Positions 1 to 6,282 of a stretch of 10,295 nucleotides of DNA are shown here, one piece after another. Numbering within the stretch: the stretch's first letter is position 1; each line of letters starts with the position of its first letter. Both the position numbers and the translations under genes were made by a program. Source of the stretch: Verrucomicrobiia bacterium (GTDB lineage: Bacteria; Verrucomicrobiota; Verrucomicrobiia; Limisphaerales; UBA1319); contig JADGRT010000064.1 in the NCBI GenBank assembly GCA_017880715.1, positions 1 to 10,295 of the forward strand. The letters are read 5' to 3'. The notes below the pieces were generated by a model. That model was not told the DNA's origin, did not search any database, and saw only the letters and a list, made by a program, of their open reading frames with translations.

Positions 1-3000
1 CCCAAACGCACCGGATAATCCTCGCGGAAATTAACCCATCCGGCCGTGGGGCTGGCGGCGGTCCAATTGACGGCATCGTTGCCATAATCAGCCGCCTTGA
101 TGCGCTGCAGGGATGCGCCCCCGCCAGACGCCTCGGCGGGCCAGGGCAGTCGATTGGCATAAGACACCGCATCGGCCAACATATTAGCCCAAACCCCGGG
201 TGCCCGGTTGGAAACGACCACCGGCCGGTATAATTCGAGACGTTCGCCGTCGTTGTCCAATCTGCCCGCATACGGTCCCAGAACCCGGGCATTGGATGGC
301 ACCTGGTATTTCAGGCAAAATGCGGCCAAGGCAGCCGGGTCGCGTTCGGGATCGAAGCTCACCACCAGCAGATAACCATCGGCAGCCAGAACGATGTTGC
401 TCGGGAAGCTGTATTCGATGCCACCCTGTATTTGCCAGGCATAGGGCGTCGAGGTCGAAGCCCCCAACGCCACCGGATCGGGAGTGAGATTCCGCAGTTC
501 CATAAATTCATCGAGCCGGTCATAGCCGAGGCCATTGGTGTTCGACGGTTGATACATGATTTCGCTGAACACCACCGGCCCGACCAACGGATACGCGTTG
601 GTGCCACCAACGCCTTGTCGGAATTCTTCCAGCGACGAAGGATAATCCCGGCCGAACGTCCGCCGACTCAGGGCGACATCGTCGGTTCCCATGCTGGTGC
701 GGTGGCGCCCAAACGAAGTCCCCTCCCTCGCCGGACCGAAAGACAGGCTGGCCCGAACGCCCGTCACCTCGCCATAGGCATCGACCTCGGAGAGAAAAAC
801 CGCGCCGCCTTTCGCCGGATCCAAAACCAACCGGTTGGTGGCGTCTGTTCCGGGATCGAGTTGGGACTGGTAGAAAACCAGGAATCCTTGCGGCGCCATC
901 ACGGTTCCGGCCGGAATCTGATATTTGTTCCAGGCCGCCGCCGAGTCACTTAAAAACCAGCCGCCGACGGACAGCGGTTGATCGGTTAAATTCAGCAGCT
1001 CGATGGCGGACTCCAAGGGCGGAACGCACGCCGGGAGCACCTCGTTGACCGCCGCGTTGGTCATCGGCAAAAAATTGCTGGCGGCGGGTGTGGCCAGAGG
1101 AAAGCTAACCCAGCGATAACCACCGTCGGGCACGCGCCCTTCGGATTTACCCAACGGCTGCACTCCCCAAGAGACGCTGTCGGCCGTGTTCAGATTGGTG
1201 TGGCACAAGCGCAGAACGCCACCCCGGTTATCCAACGTGAAATTAAGATGCGGAGGACCTTGCTGGCTCTGGTTATCCGCCACCCACTTTACAAAACCCT
1301 GGCTGGCGATGAAGGTGAGCGGGCCCATGGTGTAATTGGTGGTTCCGGACAAGGAAGGATCGTCGGTCAAATAAAGTCCGCTCAAATTCACCGGCAATTC
1401 GTCCAGGTTGTATAACTCGAACCAATCCTCACCCAACGCGTCATTGGCGAGCCACTCGTTAATCCGCACGCTGCCCGCATAGCCCAAAGGCGCCGCGGCG
1501 CTATTGACGGCGCCCGGGGTGGGTTGCTCCAGCAGCGTCCATTGATCGCCCATCCGCCCCACCGACCGGTCCGCCAATTGAAAACCGTATGCCACCCAAT
1601 CGACCAGCAGACCGTCCGGATTGAACAAATACAGACCGCCTCCTTTCGCATCCACAGACATGCCCAGATTCAGCGGATCTTCCCATCCCGTGGAAGCCGG
1701 CTGCCGGGCATCGCACCAAACCACCAGGAAACCATTGGGCGCAATCCGCGTCCCGCCCGGAAAAACCCATGCGTTCGTACTGGAACGATCCAGCGCCAGT
1801 CGAAACCCGGAAAGATCGAATTCATTGGCGCCCGGATGGTAGAGTTCAATCCAATCGTCACAACGCCCGCTCGCATTCGTCACCGCCGTCTCGTTGCGCG
1901 CCATGAATTCGTTCAGCCTGGGACCGGCGTACGGGATGATTTCATTCCGGGCGCCGGGACTGCCGCCGAACACAAAGTTGGTCATGGCCCCGCTTCCATC
2001 CGGCAGCCGGCCCTGCGAAAAACCCTCGCGCTGGAAACCATAAACGACCCGATCGAGGTCCACGCCCGTGGCATCCAAGATCGCCAGCAGGCCGCCACGG
2101 GCCGACAGTTTGAACGGCAGGTGTCCGGGACCTTCCACGGCATCCGCCTTCCATACCATCCAGCCGCCCGGCTCGATGAAGGAAAGAGAACGCAGGCGCT
2201 CGGTCGTGTTGCTGTCCGCCAACCAAAGCCCCCCGACGTTGACCGGCAGGTTCGTATCCCGGTTATGCAGTTCCAGCCAGTCATTTCCGCCGGAAACCGG
2301 ATTCGCCATAAATTCATTAATAACCACGTTAGTGACTGCCGCCAGCGGGACTTCCTCGTTGAGACTGCCGGGCGTGGGCTCGGTCAGTGTCCATTCGCCG
2401 GCCGGTCCCGCGCGCCCAATCGAGTAATCCGCCAGTTGCGGTCCGAAACTGACGGCATCGAGGCAACGGGCGCCGGCATCGTAAAGAAAGAGGCTTTCGC
2501 CCGAGCGTTTGAGGCCAAAACCGGCGTGCCATCCCGGCGCGTTGGTCGCGCTGTCACACCAGACCACCAGGTAGCTGGCCGCCGCAATTTGCGTATTTGC
2601 CGGGAACACGTACTGGGTGGGATTATCGTCGTCACTCAGACTCCAGCCGCTAATGTCAACCGCCTGGTTTCCGGCGTTGTAGAGTTCGATCCAATCAGGA
2701 TACCCGCCCGCATGGGTGACCGCCGAGACATTATCTGCCATCAGTTCGTTGATTCTGACAGGGGATGCCGGCGGGAGTGGATTGGCTTTGCCCGGCGATC
2801 CGCCCGGCGATGAACTGGCACGCCAGTTGGCCGGATCGTCCGGATCGCCATTGGCGTTAATGCACTCCAGGGATGCGCCGCCGCCGGAAGCGGCGGCCGG
2901 CCAGCCCGGCACGGCGCGATAGGCAACCGAGGTGATCACCTTGCCCGTGCGATCCTTGATCGCCAACCGTTCGCCCAGGTCCGATAGTTTGCCGCCAAAA

Positions 3001-6000
3001 TATCCGGCGACCTGAACCTCCGGATAGCGCTGGAAAAAGGCCAAGGGTTTGACCGCGGATGCCAGCACCCGGCACTCCCCGGCTGGCAGCATCGGCGTGC
3101 CTTCCGTGAATCGGTAATCTATCCCATCCCAGCTCATGCCGCTCAGGTTGATGGGCGTTGAGCCCACGTTCATGAATTCGACGAACTCGTAGGCGTCACC
3201 ACCCGGCGGTTGATACATGATTTCCGTGATCCGCAACGGCAATCCGACTTCGGCGACCTGGAAACTGGCTTCCGTCAGCGCGCTCCAGTTGGTTCCCAGC
3301 AACGTCCGGGCCCGTATGAACATGGACGCATTTAGCGTCAGTTGATTGCTCGATCCGCACTCGAGGGCGTCCGGCGACACCGTGTTGCTGAAGGCTAGGC
3401 GAGGATCGGAACCGTTGGTGGTATAGAAAAGAGTGCCCGCGGTGGACGTTAACGTCAGGATAAACCCACGCGGCACCCGTCCGCCAATCGGGTTGAAAAC
3501 GGGGGCATTGGACGAAAGCAGCAATCCCGCGGCGGTCAACTGTTGAAGCACGTAAAGCCGACGCTTGGGAATCCAATTGAGGCCAATGCTGTCATCGAAA
3601 TGGCCGATGGTGGTCGCCATGGTCTTTTTCAAATCGTCATAGCGCGCCCGAATGCGGGCGTCGGTCAACGCGCCATCGTTGTAGAACGCCCGGTGCGCGC
3701 GATCGGCGAACAACAGCCGGAATTCCGGTGACAGGCGGAGCCGTTGGTAAAGCTGCGGTATCTCGTTGCTGCCGGCCAGCTCGTTGGCCAGCGTATTCCA
3801 ACTCACGTCATGGTTGTATCCGAAGGACCACTCGCCGTCCCAAATGTAAAACCGATATTTGCCCCCCGGAGCCCGCTCCCGCGCCGCTCGCCAGTTGTTT
3901 TGCGGCCAATCCCCCATGGCGGCGTAAATGTTGGGCAGCAGATAATCGACGAAATTGGTCACCTCCAGCCGCCGGCAGATCGCCACATAATTCGTCGCGA
4001 TCGCCGGGTTGGTCTTGTTGATGAAATTACGCAGGGCGTTCCATTCGGTCGCATCGCCTTCCCGCACCTCGCCCGCCTGGGCCATCAAATCCCAAAGGTT
4101 GGTGCCGCCGTGCCAGGATCGCAGGAAATCGCTGTCGATGCGCTCGGCCGGATTGTAATAGCCCTTGTACACACCATTAATAAACAAATTGACAAAAGTG
4201 CCGTGGCTAGCCACTTGCCCAATATCCGACGCCAGCCGCCGGACGAATTCGTCGCGGATGAAGGGATTGGAAGGATCGTTCATCCCGGCCCGCAAGCTGA
4301 TCGTGTCGAAGGATTCGACGGGCAATCCGGGAAAGAGCGGATACTCAAGACGTCCCGGACCGTAGGCCCCCCGGAAGTACAGTCGGAACGAATACTTGCT
4401 GAAGGGCAAGGTCCCGGCCGGGTCGTAGCGCGTCCGAATCCACGGCCCCCCCTGCACGCGCAAGCCGGCATTCACCTGAAAACCGCCATTGTCCTCGGGT
4501 CGAATCAACTCGGCCGACACGGGGCGCTCCCAGGCGATGCCATGATAGGTGGCATTAGGCTGTTTCATGATGCCGGTTGGCCCCGTCAAATTATTGGCGT
4601 CGGTCACCAATGAAAGCGCCGGCAGTTGCCGGTATGGCGAACTCAGGCCGTAAAAATAGGTATGGGTATCCACTTTCGACGGGAGATACCCGTCCTGGAA
4701 AGCCGCGGCTCGAACCACTTGGGACCGGCCGATGTAAATGAGGCTGCTGTAGGTGGCGCCGTTCGTTAGTGTCGGCACGCTGCCGTTCAAGGTGTAACGA
4801 ATCGTGGCGCCCGGCGTGTCCGTATCCAGCGCCAGCCGAAAGGCGCTGTTGAAAAAGCCGCGCTTCACGCTGAAATGCACCGGCGCCACCATTTGCGTGA
4901 TCGTATTGGTGCTGTTCGTCATTCCAGGGGTTGCGTTTTGGAAATAAACGTAATTGCCAGCGGCACCCCGCCCGTAAGCAACGTCGTTGCGCTGCTCCGG
5001 AAAATGCGGTTTCAGCGCGCTGATCTCCTGGGCCGGCGATTCCGGGCTGAACAAACCGAGGTACTCGCCCGTCGCATTGAGCTTGAAATTCGTGTGCAGC
5101 TTCCCGCCCGGAGTGGTTGGACGCCGGTCCTTTCCCGAGGCAAAAACCACCAGGTAACCCTTGGCGGGCAGGTTGATGGCCGGGAAAAACCACTGGCTCG
5201 GCTGCTCGGGATCGTTGCTCAAAGACCAGCCATCCAGATTCACCGCCGCTTGGCCCTGGTTGTAAATCTCGATCCAATCTTCGGCATCGCCGTTCTCATC
5301 CTTCAAACCGCTGACATTTTCCGCCATGAACTCGTTAATGACCAGATCGCCGATGGCCGAATTTGGGTCAACCGTGTTTTGCCACGAGCCGCCCGCCAAG
5401 GAATTGGCGAGGGCCGAAAGATCGGTGATGTTTTGCGTGGGCGCCCAGGCGACGGTCACTTGGCCAACGGGCGCTCCATTGAAGTGGAAAATATAAGGTC
5501 CCGCGCCCAGGCCTTCCATCGACACCGCCGGCCCGCCGTTTAACCAAAGATCGGACGCCTGTATTCCCGTCACCGGCTCGTTAAAGAAGACCTCCACCTG
5601 ATTCAAAAACCGCACCGTTTGTCCTGCCGCCGGTCGCAAGGCCGCGACCACCGGGGCGTCCGGATCCGCGAGCTCATATTGCCAGGTGGATTCCGGCGCG
5701 ACCGGATTGAAAGGCACCGGTACCAGGCTCTTGTCCGTGATGCCGTTAGTCAAGTTCCAAGAAATCTGCAACAAACCGAAAGGTGGTTGAGGAAAGGTAA
5801 ACGTGTACTGGGCGTTCGTTCCCGAGCTGCCCGTGGCCGGCTCTTGGTTGATTAGCAAATCCAGGGCATGAACGCCCACCACGGGCTTGTTGAAGGTAAC
5901 CGTAATGCTCGTCAGGTTGCTCACCACGCCTGCCAAAGGCGACACCCGCTGAATGACCGGTGGTAAGGATGCTTGGGCAAACGAGGCCGTCAGCGCCGCG

Positions 6001-6170
6001 TAAAACATCAAGTCGGGAGACGATGCCTCGGAGACGCCTTTGCGAAGCTTCCAGGTTGAATTGGTCGCGATGAGCAAATCAGCCGCGGGCAACTGGCAAC
6101 TCCCCAACAGAGCGAGAAAAACCGATCCCGCGGCGATCGCGTAGGCGAGAAGGCCCTTCAATCGTTGCAT
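1..6170 (-). CDS. Giant secreted CotH-kinase / multi-lamin-tail-domain protein (3' end beyond left edge)
   Basis: This frame is open from the ATG at 6170 through the left edge: 2056 codons with no stop, so the C-terminus is missing. Domains in order: signal peptide (1-24 or 1-30); two Ig-like repeats (about 65-165 and 169-255) sharing the strand pattern 'VTFNKPV.GV' / 'VFFNEPV.GI'; LTD1 (about 272-400, 'INEFMAEN', 'EDWIEIYN'); chitobiase C-terminal-like module (about 415-505, 'RYTLNGSVPT'); CotH kinase-like domain (about 511-861); second chitobiase-like module (about 884-972, 'FYTTNGSDP'); then LTD2-LTD8, with their N-terminal 'NE/TE/SE' motifs at residues 982, 1141, 1285, 1420, 1571, 1709 and 1869. 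LTDs are beta-sandwich modules common in secreted bacterial proteins, and CotH-family proteins include atypical protein kinases. A cell-surface or envelope location is inferred from the signal peptide and domains. The ATG at 6170 was chosen because GAGG lies 7 bases upstream and a good signal peptide follows directly. The actual substrate or ligand cannot be told from the sequence. Confidence 0.9.
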   Translation of the reverse strand, partial: MQRLKGLLAYAIAAGSVFLALLGSCQLPAADLLIATNSTWKLRKGVSEASSPDLMFYAALTASFAQASLPPVIQRVSPLAGVVSNLTSITVTFNKPVVGVHALDLLINQEPATGSSGTNAQYTFTFPQPPFGLLQISWNLTNGITDKSLVPVPFNPVAPESTWQYELADPDAPVVAALRPAAGQTVRFLNQVEVFFNEPVTGIQASDLWLNGGPAVSMEGLGAGPYIFHFNGAPVGQVTVAWAPTQNITDLSALANSLAGGSWQNTVDPNSAIGDLVINEFMAENVSGLKDENGDAEDWIEIYNQGQAAVNLDGWSLSNDPEQPSQWFFPAINLPAKGYLVVFASGKDRRPTTPGGKLHTNFKLNATGEYLGLFSPESPAQEISALKPHFPEQRNDVAYGRGAAGNYVYFQNATPGMTNSTNTITQMVAPVHFSVKRGFFNSAFRLALDTDTPGATIRYTLNGSVPTLTNGATYSSLIYIGRSQVVRAAAFQDGYLPSKVDTHTYFYGLSSPYRQLPALSLVTDANNLTGPTGIMKQPNATYHGIAWERPVSAELIRPEDNGGFQVNAGLRVQGGPWIRTRYDPAGTLPFSKYSFRLYFRGAYGPGRLEYPLFPGLPVESFDTISLRAGMNDPSNPFIRDEFVRRLASDIGQVASHGTFVNLFINGVYKGYYNPAERIDSDFLRSWHGGTNLWDLMAQAGEVREGDATEWNALRNFINKTNPAIATNYVAICRRLEVTNFVDYLLPNIYAAMGDWPQNNWRAARERAPGGKYRFYIWDGEWSFGYNHDVSWNTLANELAGSNEIPQLYQRLRLSPEFRLLFADRAHRAFYNDGALTDARIRARYDDLKKTMATTIGHFDDSIGLNWIPKRRLYVLQQLTAAGLLLSSNAPVFNPIGGRVPRGFILTLTSTAGTLFYTTNGSDPRLAFSNTVSPDALECGSSNQLTLNASMFIRARTLLGTNWSALTEASFQVAEVGLPLRITEIMYQPPGGDAYEFVEFMNVGSTPINLSGMSWDGIDYRFTEGTPMLPAGECRVLASAVKPLAFFQRYPEVQVAGYFGGKLSDLGERLAIKDRTGKVITSVAYRAVPGWPAAASGGGASLECINANGDPDDPANWRASSSPGGSPGKANPLPPASPVRINELMADNVSAVTHAGGYPDWIELYNAGNQAVDISGWSLSDDDNPTQYVFPANTQIAAASYLVVWCDSATNAPGWHAGFGLKRSGESLFLYDAGARCLDAVSFGPQLADYSIGRAGPAGEWTLTEPTPGSLNEEVPLAAVTNVVINEFMANPVSGGNDWLELHNRDTNLPVNVGGLWLADSNTTERLRSLSFIEPGGWMVWKADAVEGPGHLPFKLSARGGLLAILDATGVDLDRVVYGFQREGFSQGRLPDGSGAMTNFVFGGSPGARNEIIPYAGPRLNEFMARNETAVTNASGRCDDWIELYHPGANEFDLSGFRLALDRSSTNAWVFPGGTRIAPNGFLVVWCDARQPASTGWEDPLNLGMSVDAKGGGLYLFNPDGLLVDWVAYGFQLADRSVGRMGDQWTLLEQPTPGAVNSAAAPLGYAGSVRINEWLANDALGEDWFELYNLDELPVNLSGLYLTDDPSLSGTTNYTMGPLTFIASQGFVKWVADNQSQQGPPHLNFTLDNRGGVLRLCHTNLNTADSVSWGVQPLGKSEGRVPDGGYRWVSFPLATPAASNFLPMTNAAVNEVLPACVPPLESAIELLNLTDQPLSVGGWFLSDSAAAWNKYQIPAGTVMAPQGFLVFYQSQLDPGTDATNRLVLDPAKGGAVFLSEVDAYGEVTGVRASLSFGPAREGTSFGRHRTSMGTDDVALSRRTFGRDYPSSLEEFRQGVGGTNAYPLVGPVVFSEIMYQPSNTNGLGYDRLDEFMELRNLTPDPVALGASTSTPYAWQIQGGIEYSFPSNIVLAADGYLLVVSFDPERDPAALAAFCLKYQVPSNARVLGPYAGRLDNDGERLELYRPVVVSNRAPGVWANMLADAVSYANRLPWPAEASGGGASLQRIKAADYGNDAVNWTAASPTAGWVNFREDYPVRL
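42..3242 (-). repeat. Array of seven lamin-tail domains (LTD2-LTD8)
   Basis: The region encodes seven successive LTDs with start-motif spacing of 159, 144, 135, 151, 138 and 160 residues. Three kinds can be told apart. Long LTDs (2 and 8) start 'TEIMYQPP' / 'SEIMYQPS' and end with 'ASGGGASL...NW.A'. Short LTDs (3-6) start 'INELMADN', 'INEFMANP', 'LNEFMARN' and 'INEWLAND', carry a D-W-x-E-L motif and end near 'PTPG..N' or an equivalent. LTD7 is divergent: it has 'SAIELLN' instead of D-W-x-E-L and ends in 'RRTFGRDYPSSLEEFRQG'. Repetition is clear at protein level, while at DNA level only short stretches match. Confidence 0.85.
3588..4640 (-). other. CotH kinase-like domain of the downstream giant protein (DxE type)
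   Basis: Residues about 511-861. Visible family landmarks: 'GLRVQGG' at 569-575, 'KYSFRLYF' at 592-599 followed by 'YGPGRLEYPLFPG', 'RDEFVRRL' from R639, 'NGVYKGYYNPAERID' from N665, the presumed catalytic Asp D754 in 'GDWPQNNW', and the presumed metal-binding motif 'WDGEWSFG' with D778 and E780. CotH-family members are atypical protein kinases on spore coats and in other secreted proteins. The second acidic residue of the motif is Glu here instead of the Asp in the neighbouring gene. Residue roles are inferred from motif position, not from a structure. Confidence 0.8.
6099..6170 (-). other. Signal peptide of the 2056+ residue protein, possible lipoprotein type
   Basis: The first residues have a short basic n-region (R3, K5), a hydrophobic core at about 7-22 ('LLAYAIAAGSVFLALL') and then 'LLGSC' with C25. 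This fits the permissive lipobox pattern (L-L-G-S-C), so cleavage before C25 and lipid attachment is possible. Signal peptidase I cleavage after 'LPAA' (residue 30) is an equally simple reading. Either way the protein should be exported by the Sec route. Glycine at -2 is less usual than alanine or serine, so the lipoprotein reading is tentative. Confidence 0.7.
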
Positions 6171-6264
6171 GGTGGCGCCTCGATCGAAACGGACGGACAA
6201 TGTGCGTTCATGCATTATGAGATTCATCCGAGCCATGGTTAGACGCGCGAAGGGACGGCTCACT
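6171..6264 (-). other. Short intergenic gap between the two giant genes
   Basis: These 94 bases between the TAA of the upstream gene and the ATG of the downstream gene contain the GAGG ribosome-binding site, half of the inverted repeat and three further in-frame ATGs (6236, 6227, 6215). No convincing promoter was found, which favours read-through transcription from the upstream gene. Confidence 0.6.
6178..6181 (-). promoter_or_regulatory. Shine-Dalgarno GAGG for the downstream giant gene
   Basis: On the minus strand, GAGG is followed by a 7-base spacer (GCGCCACC region) and then the ATG at 6170. This decides between four in-frame ATGs (6236, 6227, 6215, 6170). The first, at 6236, has no purine-rich stretch in front of it. 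Starting at 6170 also places the signal peptide directly at the N-terminus. Confidence 0.55.
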
Positions 6265-6282
6265 TTAACGATCTTCGCGCAC
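6243..6282 (-). repeat. Inverted repeat around the stop codon of the upstream gene
   Basis: Perfect 8-base arms (GCGCGAAG / CTTCGCGC, at 6273-6280 and 6245-6252) enclose a 20-base loop that contains the TAA stop at 6265-6267. Two G-U pairs would extend the RNA stem to 10 pairs. No U-run follows the 3' arm, so this is not a classic intrinsic terminator. It could be a weak attenuating or RNA-stabilising hairpin between the two genes, or chance in GC-rich sequence. Confidence 0.35.

Noticed and set aside
1524..2813. 429-codon open frame on the plus strand
   Set aside because: It is exactly codon-aligned antisense to the giant gene, where stops arise only from TTA, CTA or TCA sense codons, which are rare here. 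The translation is rich in Arg, Pro and Gln without domain features, while the sense strand gives clear LTDs.
3196..5277. Minus-strand open frames in another phase at 3196-3576 and 4591-5277
   Set aside because: They are out of frame with the continuous 2056-codon reading, which carries all domain motifs; their low-complexity translations look like frame shadows. No frameshift is needed, since the frame at the left edge is the same as at the start codon.
3744..5543. Plus-strand open frames at 3744-4613 and 4875-5543
   Set aside because: They are the same codon-aligned antisense effect over the CotH and LTD1 coding sequence, with no recognisable motif.
6214..6219. CATAAT on the minus strand as a -10 promoter element for the downstream gene
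   Set aside because: It matches five of six consensus bases, but the hexamer 17 bases upstream (CTAACC) matches the -35 poorly. Too weak to call, and promoter consensus in this phylum is uncertain.
6243..6282. Intrinsic terminator between the two genes
   Set aside because: The inverted repeat lacks a following U-run and has a 20-base loop, so it was kept only as a low-confidence repeat.
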